Shown here one piece after another: positions 22,509 through 33,954 of a DNA stretch of 64,000 nucleotides (its first letter is position 1; every line of letters begins with the position of its first letter). The stretch covers positions 434,001 to 498,000 of the forward strand of contig JAHRHY010000002.1 in the NCBI GenBank assembly GCA_019671135.1, written 5' to 3'. The notes beneath the pieces were generated by a model. It was not told the DNA's origin. It worked only from the letters and a program-made list of their open reading frames with translations, and did not search any database. Source of the DNA: Linnemannia hyalina. Lineage: Eukaryota; Mortierellomycota; Mortierellomycetes; Mortierellales; Mortierellaceae. A program made the position numbers and the translations under genes.

Positions 22509-22755
22509 AGGATTGGGAGAGGCTGCAAAGACACTCCGCTCAACACAAGAGGCACTCCTCAACATGATGGCGAATATCCGCACAGTCCAGAACAACATGG
22601 CCCTCTTGACCGATCCTTCTTCCCAGACTAACAGAGCCATCACCAGTGTCCAGAAGGATTTGGTTCGCGGGTCGGGCGATCCAGGGGTAGAGGCACACCT
22701 CGATCGTCTTTACACCATGTCTGCTACCTTGGAACGTGCCATGCAGCGGAAATAA
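21724..22755 (+). CDS. Small helical protein of unknown function
   Basis: Three exons join in phase: 21724-22041, 22184-22400 and 22511-22755 (about 259 residues). The start MNDNTKTKTT is one choice; in-frame ATGs at 21637 and 21667 would lengthen the N-terminus. After a Thr/Pro/Gly-rich start, the sequence is mostly helix-prone: LQDLNAIMSDFQALLETTR in exon 1, SHQLIRAMNIFHDSYQQHN with a Gln run in exon 2, and GEAAKTLRSTQEALLNMMAN in exon 3. That pattern suggests a coiled-coil subunit of some complex, but I do not recognise the family. The second intron ends in a run of 29 A before the acceptor CTAG, an unusual context. The gene converges on the PARP-RING-DTC gene; their stop codons are about 175 bases apart. 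Confidence 0.6.
22478..22506. repeat. Poly-A run at an intron 3' end
   Basis: Twenty-nine consecutive A directly precede CTAG, the acceptor used for exon 3 of the small helical gene. A pyrimidine tract is absent next to this acceptor. Confidence 0.9.
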
Positions 22756-22930
22756 AATCTCTTGTCACAATAGGAATTCAACGTTTTCTGAATGTGCTTG
22801 TGTTTTATTGTTGTACTTTCTGTTTGTTTTTTTTGGATATGATTCAATGTGTGTGGGGAATGGTCCTGCCTTGTCAACTGCGTCCAAGAGCGAGTGGCGA
22901 TGGTGTTGGCGCTGTCGGACGGAGCCAAAG

Positions 22931-25900
22931 TCAGAGCCGAAAGAGAAAGGGCTGGTCCTGATCAAAGAGTTTCTGGGTAAGTTCCTCAGCCTCCATCTCT
23001 GCAGCAAGAGTCTCGGGGATGGCGATTCCTGCTGCCGCCGCCTGTGCTGCAATCGCCGATCCTGTCTGTGTGATCCGTCCGTCTGCAGCGGGAATACCAA
23101 GTACAATCTCATCAAGCCCCATTCCAATGCCCTTTTGGTTGATTTCTGTCCAGCAGTTCATCTCCCAGTTGGGTGCTGGGAACCCAAAGTGTCCTGACAT
23201 CGACGTCCGCAAGTGGACACCATTCCAGACCACTACATTGTTCATTCCTCTTGTCAACGACTGACCGACCTTGAAAAGGTGTCCGTAATAGAAGAGCGTC
23301 AAAATTCTCATCATCAACAAAGGGCCGAGGCGGGAGGTAAAGGGGACGATGGCGTAGCGAACATCGGCCGGGATGGTCACTGTTGCGCGGGGGTTGGTGG
23401 GCGTCGGTTCAGAAATCGTGTGGGAGGGCATCACAATGTAAATAAAGTAACAACAAAGTCGAACATCAAAGAAGTAGCCCAAAGTTCCATCCGGCATAGG
23501 GCCAAGCTTCTGAGGACCGAGCAATGCCCTCTTGGCTGCACCCGATTTGGCCTCACTAGTGCACATGACGTTGCACATGGGACATTTAAGCTGGGCGTCC
23601 TTTGACTTGAACCACTCGGCAATGCATGCTTCGTGGAAGCAATGACGGCAACACTTGAGCTTGATCACGCTGTCGGAGCCAGATCCTGAGATGACAAGTT
23701 CGTCCTGGCAGATGGGACACTCCGCGTTTGCGCCGGCGGAGGAGCTCACACCGTCCTGCAGGAGCATATGTGGTTCAGCTGGCATCATAAGGTCCCCAAT
23801 CAGATCCGTGCCCATCCTACCCAGTTCCGCCTGTCGGATCTCGCGGTTAAAATCCACTAATCCAAAGCGACTTGACAACTGGCAGGTCGCCTGAACCACC
23901 CCAGGATCTACACCGTCCCATTGTTCTTGGATCGAAGCTCCCGCTGATCCTGATCCTATTGTTCCTGAAGTGTTAGGGCGCTGGTTGAAACGACGGAATC
24001 GGCTCTCCTTCTCCTGGAACATCCAATCCAGATAATCCTTGAACTGGAAAAATGACTGGTTGGGGAGTCTCTTGCGCGGGTTGATCGGCCAAAAAGAGTG
24101 ATGTGGCGTCGGGCCTCCAAAGACGACTTCCGGAGCGACATCCCACCACTCCTTGGCATGCGGCAGGGCCAGGACGCTGCGGATCCGATGGTCCTGATTC
24201 ACCCAGTTGGTATCGTTCAGATGCTTTGTGGTCTCCAGTTTGAGCTGGTTGATCATGATCACGGGCATCAGGAGCTCTGCAACGATAAGGGGCCAAGTTC
24301 TCGTCCGACTTGTTTCGACCTCGACGGACTTCATGACAAATTCCTCCTTGCGGCCGAGCCTATCCGCAAACGCGCGTTCCACCTTCGACTTCACCAGCCG
24401 CTCCTGTGCCTGTTGCTCCGTGAGAGGCTTGACCATCATCCTGGCCTGATTAAGAATGCGCCCTCTCTCTGACTCGATCGCCGCCGCCTGACGCTCAGCA
24501 CGCGCATAATTCTCCTGGATACCCTTCTCGAGGCCAGGCCTCAGCTGCTCTACCACTCGTTTTCCCATGCCAAATTGGTGTGGAGTCCAGCCCAGGAACA
24601 AAGCCTTGAGAGCGCTATACTTCGCCTCGAGCTCCGCGCGCCTAGCCTGGTGCGGTTGAATCGCCTGGAGAAACTGTGGGGTTGAGAGATACATCTGCCC
24701 TCCAGCCTGAACCGCGTCCGCCTTCAACTTCTCGATGAGCGCAACAATCTCATGACCCTGGGACTCGACCTGCACAATCTCGGGTAACTTGGCGGTAATC
24801 AGATCTACCAATGCAGCTCCATTGGGGATCAGCTTGATCTCGGACTCGATGATAAATGCCTGGATACTCTGAGCATTGTGTGACCTGCTCTTGTCCTCGT
24901 CCAGACGAATCCTGAGTATTTGAATGTTCTTGGAGGCGCTCACCAGTTGGGTATACTCGGACTCGGTCAAATAAAACAAGACTGTCACACCGTTCGCGTC
25001 GGGCACGGCAAACATCCATTCCCTTAAGCCGCCAATGAAAAAATTTCGAACCTTGGCTTTGCGACGGGGGATATGGAAGACGTTGAACAACATGTCGTCC
25101 TCATTCGCGTCAGGATCCCGAAGTTGTTCAGCGGCGACCTGGGAGTTGACGAAGGCGTTGTTGTCGCAAGGAACCAGGACATTGCAGACCTTTTGGATCT
25201 CCGAGATACTGTTCGGATAGTGACCGGTACCCTTGAATATTGAGTGGAAGGAACCCAGGCGATGAAACGAGTCCGCGTGGTTCGCTGTCTTGAAGTTAAT
25301 CACGCACAGCGGCAGGATCTGCGATTTCTCGATGCTAGGAAATAAGGTGAATGTTGGAGGTGATAGCAATTAATTACCATGTCAGTTACCTTCAATAGTT
25401 GCAAACAAACAAACTAAAAAACAAACAAACAAACAAAAAAGGATAGAGCAACAATCAAAGAACAATAACAGCAACAAGATGACTTACATGATCCATTCCC
25501 TGTAGATATCGCTCTCGACTGCGGAATCGAACGACGGAGGCAGAAACTTGATTTGAGCGTTCATATTCCGCTTGCCCTTCTCGTGTGGCTCTACCATAAC
25601 ACGGCCGAGCAGGACGCAACAGAGGATGATGCTGTACTCCTGCTCCATACTCGTCTGGTAGTCGGCGTATTGCATGCACTTCTCAATAGAATCCGAGAAA
25701 TACACGCCTTGTCCGTAATTGGCTCGCACAGTCATCCGAGGCTCGAGTCCGTTAATGAGGATGGCGGGTACTCGCGTCTGGTGTGTTCCATGATAGAGGA
25801 CTTCGTCTCGGTACAACTCTTCGGGATCTTCCTCGTTGGCTGCTGAGATAGGTTGAACGTGAACGTTGGTGCTGCCCTTGGCGCGTTCTCGGGCGACTGC

Positions 25901-26272
25901 ATCTCTCCTGCTTACGGCCAGCTGGCGTCGGAGTTGCTTCTCTGCTTGGTAGCGAGCCCAAACCAGGGGGTTCCTGAGGACGCGCATGCTTGTAATGCTA
26001 TAGTCGGCTTGGACACGAGTGTGGGCAAGGAAGTCATTGGTGATCATACCGCAGAGGTCAGCGTGGGTGGTAGGGGTGATGTTGAGGAGCATGGTCTGGG
26101 GATCGAGGCCGTAAGTCGCGTCGGGGCGAAGGTGGGGGTAGACGGTGCTAGTGAACTGAGGCATAGTCGTGTCGAAAGGGACAGCATGGGCCAGCTCGAA
26201 TTCTGGCGAGCATCCCTCGAAGAACTCTTTGAAGTGGACCGAAAATTCGCCCCTGTTGCTGCCGGAAGTCAT
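22931..26272 (-). CDS. PARP-RING-Deltex (DTC) fusion protein, putative ADP-ribosyltransferase/E3 ubiquitin ligase
   Basis: Two exons, 25488-26272 and 22931-25334, join in phase to give about 1062 residues. The N-terminal PARP catalytic domain (about 85-285) has the N-lobe motif SITSMRVLRNPLVWARY, the H of LYHGT (H161), the Y of GQGVYFSDS (Y191) and an E in IYREWI (E259), so the H-Y-E triad looks intact. A long helical middle follows (about 300-780). A RING finger lies at about 801-849 (ECPICQDEL, CCRHCFHEACIAEWF, CPMC). The C-terminus, about 871-998, matches the Deltex C-terminal domain: YGHLFKVGQSLTRGMNN, then VVVWNGVHLRTSMSG and a final KGIG. Known: Deltex RING-DTC modules are E3 ligases whose DTC binds ADP-ribose or NAD+, and human DTX3L pairs with PARP9. 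Having both halves in one chain suggests coupled ADP-ribosylation and ubiquitination. Substrates are unknown. Confidence 0.85.
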
Positions 26273-27176
26273 TGGGAAAGGAACTGAGAAGGATAAATAA
26301 TCTAGTTGATTGCCGGTGTATGAATGTTATGTAATGAGGATAGCTTCGTTGGAATGCGCTCGGCGTGTGTTGAGTTTGAAATGCAAAGAGCAATTAGTAG
26401 AGAGAAGGGGGGAAGTTTGAATGAGTGTCGAAGGAATGAGAAGGAAGATGAAGAAGAAGAAGAAGAAGAAGAAGAAGAAGAAGAGAGGAGGAGGATAGGA
26501 AGAAGAGAGGGAGAAGGGAGAGAGAAGATATAGGAACAAGGCGAAAGAGGAAAAGGAAAAGGAAGGAAGAACGAATGAAAAGTGGAGTTGGTGGTTATGA
26601 ATGGCAGAGGGATTGTCTGTCTCTGTCGGTCTGTCGGTCAGTCACTTGGCAGGTTACAGCAGAGACGACCCAGCCAGACCAAAGAGCACTAGGAATGAGG
26701 AATGCAAGAAGAAGGACGGAGGTGGAGACGAGTGGAGGAAAGAAGAAGAAGGAAAGGCTGAAAGGGAAGAAGAGAAGCAAGGAAGGAGGGAAGGAGAGTA
26801 GAAAAGAAGGAAGAAAAAGGCCAGGCGAATAAGAAGTGGAGGAGTGGGAACAGGGGGACAGACAAGGCTTGTGGTCTTTGTTCAGTCGTTCAAGGTCCCT
26901 ACTTGGAAGGCGAAGCGAAGAGCCTCCTGTTGCGAGGCACTTCACGTGATCAAATCTGCAACGCCTCCCACAACATTATTGAACGAAAACTCCTTCAGAC
27001 TTCAACTTCAATATGCAGACGCGCAAGAAAAAGAAGAGTTGTTGGTGCCCGTAGGCTGTTCGCTAGGCAAACTATTGTTATTAATTAGAAAAATTAGGGG
27101 TTATGATGTTCTACAAGTATGGCTATGGTACAATCCGGAGGATGCGGGAGATAATAAAAAGGGAATAGATAGTTTT
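26273..27176. other. Intergenic region upstream of PARP-RING-DTC gene
   Basis: Much of this stretch is purine-rich on the plus strand, that is CT-rich on the strand of the PARP gene, consistent with its promoter and 5' UTR. It contains a GAA microsatellite at about 26447-26484. The right end would hold the AUR1 3' UTR. No gene was recognised. Confidence 0.55.
26447..26484. repeat. (GAA)n microsatellite
   Basis: About eleven GAA/AGA units lie within a longer purine tract upstream of the PARP-RING-DTC gene. Confidence 0.9.
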
Positions 27177-29010
27177 CTACTCGTCCTTGAAACGCTTGCC
27201 GAGAGCGGGCGAAGACGATCCAGAGACAAGGGACCGAGGAGATGATGGCCTCGACGAACCAGAATGGCTAGACTCGGCATCGGTCTCGGTGGTGGCTGGG
27301 CTAGTGGGCGCAGATCCAGAAGTGGAGGAGGAACCGCTCGACTGGTCCAGGTTCAGGCGGGAGGGACGAGCACGGCCCTTGGGCATCGATGAGCTACCCT
27401 GGCCACCATCCTCGGCAATGGTTGCCAAAGCAGACTGGACCAAGGCAGCATTAGCCTCGACATCAAGGTTCAAGGTGGTGACAGAGTGCATCGAATCGCG
27501 GCTGTGACGACGGCTCTTGCCGCCATATCCGCTCGAATGAGAGCTCGAGTTGCGAGGTGAGCTGGCAGGCGAGTTGCGGGGCGAAGGACGAGGCGAGTTG
27601 ACACTGACCAAGACCTCCATCCAGGATTCGTATCCCTGCCAGCCGTTCCAGCTCTGACGGTATGAGGCGTTCTTCTTGGGACCAGTGATGGGCGAGGCAG
27701 GTGCAGACTGGGAGAGGGGACGCTCCTCCATCTCGGGCTCGATAGAAACGACAACAACAGTTGACATCTCCTCGATTTCGTTCTCGTCCTCATCCTGACT
27801 CAAATCCCATTCCTTGTCCTGCTTGAAACCAACAAAGTCATCGTCGTTATGCGCAGCATCAAAGAGTGTTTGCTTCTCTTGGTGGTTCATGGCATCGCCA
27901 AGATCGTGGATGACATGAGAGGCCTTGGCGTTGTGGTGAATCGAGGGCAAGACAGAGGGCAAGAAGAAGGAGCCGATCCAGAAGGCGACAACAGCGTATC
28001 CGGCGCCTCCAACGAGATCGACGACGTAGTGGTGACCGAGGTACATGGTAGCCCACCAGATCCAGAAGACGTAGCCGACGACGAAGGGGATGGAGCGGGG
28101 GCCAAAGATGTAGACGAGGAAGAAAGCCAATTGCCAGGCGCAGGCAGAGTGAAGGGAGGGGAAGGCGCCAAAGACGAGGGGGGAAGCGGTGAAGGTTGAC
28201 TTGTACATGTTCGTTCCGAGGATGTCATCGACACGGGCCAAGCCGCCGGGGCTGCCGGGCATGGCATAGGTAGCAGGCTCGAAAGAACCGTAGTTGGTCT
28301 CGTACCCTATATGGATAAATAAATAGGATATTTTTTGGATTAGTGCGCTGCTCTCTTTTTTTTGGTCATTTTAGACCGGGAACCCAATGAGGAATTTTCT
28401 AGCGTCTAGACCCATAAATCAACTTACATGGTGGAGCGCAGGGGAAGAAAATCTGGGTGAGAACACCAGCGAGGTTCATGTAGCCAAAGGTTCTGGCAAA
28501 GACGGGCAAAGTACCAGGAGGACCAAAGTACACGATCAATGCGGCAGTGATGAAGGGAAGCGCAAAGTGGAGAACACCGTAGGGCATCCAGGCGAGAAGA
28601 TCCTTGAAGGGGCTCGTTGTCTTGGCGAGGAGCTCAGAGATGTTGCCGCCGTAGAGGATGTTTTCGAGAGCAGGGAGGACAGAGGTAAAGATATGGGGTC
28701 TCCACGCTGAGGGGATGAATCGGCAGCAATAGAAGAGGATCAACCAGGCAGCGATAGCGAGGAAGGGGAGCATGAATTGGCGAGTCTTTTTGGGGATCAA
28801 GAGGCCGATGGCGCCGAGGGCGATAGGCAGCTTGAACCAGATGGGCTTGTCCATGATGTAGTAGCAGAAGGAGAAGAGGGCGAAGAGGAAGACGTATTGG
28901 AGGTCGTAGAGGGTGTAGCGGTGTTTCTGGAGGGGGCGGATAGTGGAGACGACAAAGGCCTTTGAAGTCGTTGCGACCCTGCGGCAGCGCAGGTTGAGGT
29001 TTGAGATCAT
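27177..29010 (-). CDS. AUR1: Inositol phosphorylceramide synthase catalytic subunit (AUR1)
   Basis: Two exons, 28428-29010 and 27177-28306, join in phase (about 570 residues). Known: AUR1 transfers phosphoinositol from phosphatidylinositol to ceramide in the Golgi; it is fungal-specific and the target of aureobasidin A. Diagnostic sequence: multiple membrane spans, FPCAPPWYETNYG across the splice junction, MPGSPGGLARVDDI, then the PAP2-family motifs GAFPSLHSA (residues about 242-249) and LGHHYVVDLVGG (about 284-295), which carry the catalytic His and Asp. The C-terminal 220 or so residues form a Ser/Pro/Glu-rich hydrophilic tail (SPRPSPRNSPASSPRNSS), making the protein much longer than the roughly 400-residue yeast enzyme; the tail could be a phosphorylation platform (inference). 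Upstream sequence is CT-rich on the gene strand. Confidence 0.93.
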
Positions 29011-30200
29011 TGTGTGAAGGAGAATGGAGGAATGAGTTGTGTAAGATGGAGAACAGAGAGTGAGAGAGAAGGAGTTGTCGGGTGGAGTGTAAAAGAGAAG
29101 TGCTGGTGGTCACAGGAAGTCGAGTGGAGAAGGAGAAGGAGTAGAAGAGTAGTAGAGGAGTGAATTGAAGAGGAGGATGGTGGAGTGCGGCAGTAAGAAG
29201 TGAGTGTGTGGTAGAGGATGATAAGAGGTATATAATTATGAGGATATTGCACACACACGAGAAGGATTAACGGTTGGATAGAGAAAAAGGCTGAAGAAAA
29301 AGAAGAAAAAAAGAAGCGGGAGCCAGCAGGTTTTTATTTGATCTTCTTGATCATTGTTTGTTTGTGTGAGAACAACGAAATGCGATCAGTGTCACTGGCC
29401 CGTCGGCCGGGTGTTCATCGTCGCAGCAGAGAGGAAAAAAAAAAGAAAAAAAAAAACTTTATTCCACTGGCCAATTTGTAATATGATGACTCTGACTGAA
29501 TTGGACTGAATACCAAGGAGACGAAAGGGTGATCCTAGGGCCGAACGACAGGTTGCGTTTTCACGGTCCGTCGTTCCCTTTTTCCTTTTTTCCCTTTTTT
29601 CCTTCTCCTCTGGCATGTCCGATGACGACCCAGATCGCACTCAAACACACACCCCTATCACCGTCCGTCCGTTGCGCAGATACATCATTCGCATACTGCT
29701 TACTGTACAATGCGCACTTGTCCAATTGCTAAGCATCACAAAATGACGACCACTTTACCCAGTAACCATGCCCTTTTTTGTGCCTTTTTTCTTTCTCTCC
29801 CATTTCATCTCCAGCTGCCGCCTGAATAATAACCCCACCACGCGTGAAAACCAGACAGCACTCTCATTTTTTTTTGTCGGCATCCAGGTCGGACTCGCCT
29901 CTACTCGACAACCTCTATCGGTCTTGCTTTATGATCCTTCGCTTCTCTTAAAAGCACCTTCCTCCCGGGAAAAAAAATCACTCAATTGCTCTTTATCTCT
30001 GTCTACTCTCCCTTCTTCTCAAGGTCTCAACTCTTAGGTCTCTCACGTTTTGCCTTGCGTATCCATCTGTTCGTCGGTGTATCTATTTCATCTTTTTGGA
30101 TGCAGGTGTCGTTGATGGTGCCTAGCATCTGTCTGTCCGTCACCCCCTTCCTCTTCCTCCGCCATCAATTGTGTTGACACCTTGCATGACGTTCGTCTCC

Positions 30201-30240
30201 GTCCCCTCCCTTTCGCCTCCGTCCCCTCCCTTTCGCCTCC
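30201..30240. repeat. Exact 20-bp tandem duplication
   Basis: The unit GTCCCCTCCCTTTCGCCTCC occurs twice head to tail (30201-30220 and 30221-30240) in intergenic sequence. Confidence 0.95.
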
Positions 30241-32952
30241 TCGCTCTGTCACTACACTTACACTCGTATGTCATCCTATCGCCCCCTTGCTCGGGTTTCC
30301 CCTTTTTATCCATCGAGTCCCCCCTCCCTTTTTGAATGATCCTGCGTCATGATCATATCATTCAGGTAACCCAATGTGCTGTATGTCGGCAACTTCTTGG
30401 ATATGGCTCCTGGCTCCTGGGGATTCGATTCCATTCTAACCCTGCTTCTATACACCACCACCCCCACCCCTCCTCCCCCTTCCCCCTTTCCTATCCTCCT
30501 TTTCTGCTTCTTTCGCTCCTACTCATCATCGCTTACCATCCTCCATGTCGTAATCGCAACCATCCCCTTCCCCCCCTATTCACCCATTGTTGCCGTTTAT
30601 CAGTCAACACCAAAAAAAACCACGCGAGCGCTGTTTGAAAAAAAAAAAGAACAGGGTTCAGGTTTTTCTCACGTATGTACGTATGCTACCCCGTTCTCGC
30701 TGTAGAAAGCGGAAATATTTTATGCAGCTCTGTGCTCAACAAATGTGTGAGTCCTTTTTTTTAGATTCAACCTGGCGGCATTAAAAACTCCCGGTTTGCT
30801 CCCGGTTGAGAATGGATGGAGGAGGGTCAACGATGGGGCCGAGTGAACGAAAAGCGAGGGAAAATAATACAGGATTGATTGTGGTGGTGATAATGAGGAT
30901 CAGTGAGAGCCAGGGTGGTTATTTGGTGAAATGTCATTTTGAAGGTACCCTTATTGCTCCCCACATGACAGATAAGCCGAGAGGAGTGTAGATGTAGAGA
31001 GCATAGCAAAGGTAAAACGGCCTCAGGAACCGAGAATAAAGTCTAACGTCGTCGCTTATACTCCTTGGTTCCTTGGCAGGTGCCAAAAAACAGGAAGAAC
31101 GTCTGCTCTTTGCCAAGCGTGCCTTATATTCATAGGTTTTATTTGTTGAGTAAGCTGTTCCTGTTATCGTTCCAACAAAGAGTTACGTGCTCTAGTCCCT
31201 TCCTTTGGAACCTTCAGTGTCAAATGAAGAAAAGCAGGTCAAGCAACGTCGAATACGCAACTGCGCGGGCACGCATAATTCCTCTGCGTGCGTTGTTGTT
31301 GCGTTATCGATCCTGCTCTTGTCTAGAAACTCACTTTGTTGTGTGTGTTACTAAACCTGTTTCAACGTAAGTAAAAAACATATCATGTGGTGGACAGCGT
31401 GATGGTGTGTAGGTGGCCGTGCACCGAACGACATCGAACGGCGGTCGTGAAATCCGTCCTCCGCTCCTACCTCCTTCTGTCTTCGTTCCTCCATTATCCT
31501 TTCCTTGGACCCCCCATCAAAATAATACAGATGGGTAGTCTACCTGTAGCTGTAAGCTTGTCCTCTGGATAAAAAGATGGAAGAATATGACTCCTTTCGA
31601 CTTCGAAGAAGGGGTCTTGTTTTTCATTTTTACTCCGAGCATCTCTCAAGAACCTTCCATTTTTTCCCTCTCTCACACGATCTTTACCTTTTTGGTGCCC
31701 ATTCCTGTTTTTCTTGTTTGTGTCCTGTGTCCTGTGTCTGTGTCCGTTGAATCTTGGTCTCATTTGTGTGCCCACCCCCTTATCATGTTTTTTTTTTTCC
31801 CCCTATGTTCAACAATTCCCCCTTTCGTCCGCTTCGGGAATCAAAATGCGAATAGGGTTTTTCTGGCTAAACCACCTCAGCTAGCTTGGCTAGCTGGTTT
31901 GACTACACAGGCAAAGAGTCTAAAAGGGCAAGCGCAGTTCGTAGGAGTTGGAGAAGATGGAGGAGATGGAGCTGTCTCTCTGTCGAATCACTGTACTCGA
32001 AGAGGTTTCTCGATTTCTTTTGTTGTCCTTGCTTCTTGTTTTTTTTGTCTCGCGGGATGCAGAACTGCTGGGTCGCGTGAAAAAGAAACTGGGGAAAAAA
32101 AAAAGCGAAGTTGTTTACAAATCCACCTCTCTCTTCGTTTTGTTTCTCGTTTTTGGTTATCCTCCGAGAAGAATAAACAGAATATGTCCTTGCTTCCTTA
32201 CTATGTGAACGTCCCATGGTGAGCGAAGATGGACCTGATGACTGTAGGACACCGGGCAGCTAACAGACAGTTGGACAGCTTCTCCATTCCTTTGTTCGTC
32301 AAATTCCCTTCATTGGTGGAGTTTGTAGACTTTTAGACTTTGGTTGGCCTTTTCCATTGCGTGTTTCGGGTTCTTTGCCTTCGCAAAACTGCCAGCTAAT
32401 GAAACTAGAGCAAAAAAAAAACTCGAATGTTAAGCTTTTTCAATCCGGTTTCGTCTATTTCTCGAGGGATAACAAGAAAGCGGTTTGTGGGCAAGTGAGA
32501 TCTACTTCTCGTTTCGTCTTCGATCATTGCCACCAAACAAGAGTTCTCTCATTCGTTCGTCCTCTTTTTGCTATCATGTCGCAGAGCTAGTCTCTTCATT
32601 AAGAGTGGAGTGGCTTAACGAGTCAGAACAAGCAAAAAAAAAAAGACGAACCTGGGCTATGATCACCCACCCTTCAGTAGTAAGTGTTATGAGAGAACAT
32701 TTTTTGCCCTCGCAGGTGTAAAAGTGTGTGAGTAGGACAACGCTCCGCCGATCGATGATGCCATTGCGAATGGTCAGCAAGTCCAGTGCCCAGCACTCGG
32801 ATACGGCGGGGGATATAACTAGAAGAAGTTCTTTTTGTGTGCATGATCCATGACCTGATGACTATAGAAGGCTAATGAAAAACGTGTATTTGTCTCACTT
32901 ATTTTCTTTTCGTTATTCATGCATCCACCTTGGATGGGATGACTCTCCCCAT

Positions 32953-32990
32953 CACAAACTGGTTCCTTCGTCACAAACTGGTTCCTTCGT
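32953..32990. repeat. Exact 19-bp tandem duplication
   Basis: The unit CACAAACTGGTTCCTTCGT occurs twice head to tail in intergenic sequence. Confidence 0.95.
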
Positions 32991-33045
32991 CATAATTGTC
33001 ACTCCATCAATCATTCGATGTACTACTTACTGTACACATTCATGC

Positions 33046-33092
33046 AAAATAATAATATATACATATATACATATGTACATATATATATATAT
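33046..33092. repeat. AT-rich microsatellite (AT/ATAC)
   Basis: Alternating A/T with ATAC variants ends four bases before the stop codon of the minus-strand gene at 33097, so it lies in that gene's 3' UTR. Confidence 0.85.
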
Positions 33093-33096
33093 TGAT

Positions 33097-33954
33097 CTAG
33101 AGAGTCGCGCCAGCACTCTGGTCGACAAGAACACGCGCTCGCACTTGACCGGTCCACCCAATAGCCTTCAAGATATACAACGTCCGCCCCTCCAGACAGC
33201 ACCACTGCGCATCTTCCCAGACGACCGTCATACCTCTCGTCCTTGCATACTCGAACGCGCTATATCCTCCACCACTATTGCTATTACTGTTGCTACTAAA
33301 GCCGGTTTGGAGGACCTGGATGGTCTTGAGGACCTCGTCATCGGTGCCGAAGGGTCCGAGGGATCCGTGGTAGTGGATGTTAGAGATGTCGAGGTCCAGC
33401 CATTGGCGATGCGGTTGCGCTGTTGGTATTATTGTTGGTATTGACGGAAGAGATGTGTGGAAGTGGTGGGAATCTGAGGTTGATGACGAAGGGTTCCGGA
33501 GGTGGTGAACGATTGCCAATTTATCGTCGTCAACTGTCCTGTCTTGTTGCTTGGATGTAAAAGTGGCGGCAGTGGTTGCAGCTCTTGGCCTAGGGATTGC
33601 TTGTGCCGTGTGCCGACTAGGATAGCCCATGCGGTCCCTTGCAGACTCTCCTCCTGCGTGTCCGGGCAGCGGCCTTGACGTGTTCCGTTTCACCTCCTTC
33701 TCATGTCCGTGCTCCTCCTTTTTTTCATTGCCATCCTGCCCTTGACCTTCCGAATTGTCGGGACTCTCAGACGAGATTTGTGGGCGAAGATGGTATTTCC
33801 GTCGAAAGGGACTGCTGCAGTAGTTGCTACCACAGTAGTTCCCATCGAGGTCCCGGTACGGCCGCAAAAAGTCTGGTGGGTTGAAGGAAACGTATATCCG
33901 AGTCAATATGATGACTGCTAACGAGAACAGCGCCAATCCTGTTGTTGTGACCAT
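33097..33954 (-). CDS. Uncharacterised single-span membrane protein
   Basis: An intronless frame of 285 residues starts at MVTTTGLALFSLAVIIL. The N-terminal hydrophobic stretch (about residues 5-22) looks like a signal anchor. The middle is hydrophilic and probably disordered (Glu/Lys/Gly-rich, then Ser/Thr-rich). The last 100 residues look folded: WLDLDISNIHYHGSLGPFG, then YARTRGMTVVWEDAQWCCLEGR and LYILKAIGWTG. I do not recognise the family. Support for it being a gene is the long frame, an ordered start and a composition unlike the surrounding noncoding DNA. The signal-anchor start suggests the C-terminal domain is lumenal or extracellular; this is inference. Confidence 0.6.
   Translation of the reverse strand: MVTTTGLALFSLAVIILTRIYVSFNPPDFLRPYRDLDGNYCGSNYCSSPFRRKYHLRPQISSESPDNSEGQGQDGNEKKEEHGHEKEVKRNTSRPLPGHAGGESARDRMGYPSRHTAQAIPRPRAATTAATFTSKQQDRTVDDDKLAIVHHLRNPSSSTSDSHHFHTSLPSIPTIIPTAQPHRQWLDLDISNIHYHGSLGPFGTDDEVLKTIQVLQTGFSSNSNSNSGGGYSAFEYARTRGMTVVWEDAQWCCLEGRTLYILKAIGWTGQVRARVLVDQSAGATL

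Larger units (their letters stand above)
29011..33096. other. Intergenic region of about 4 kb, no supported gene
   Basis: The first 300 bases form the CT-rich AUR1 upstream region. The remainder is rich in T and C on the plus strand and in homopolymers, with only short low-complexity ORFs. Two exact tandem duplications (30201-30240 and 32953-32990) and an AT microsatellite near 33046-33092 are visible. The phrase GACCTGATGACT occurs twice, near 32231 and 32850, without further support for a snoRNA. No protein or RNA gene is claimed. Confidence 0.5.

Noticed and set aside
30421..30450. GGATTCGATTCC as a possible tRNA T-loop
   Set aside because: No matching acceptor, D or anticodon arms could be built around it.
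32225..32870. Two copies of GACCTGATGACT as possible box C of snoRNAs
   Set aside because: The base before TGATGA is C rather than a purine, and no paired box D or terminal stem could be assigned.
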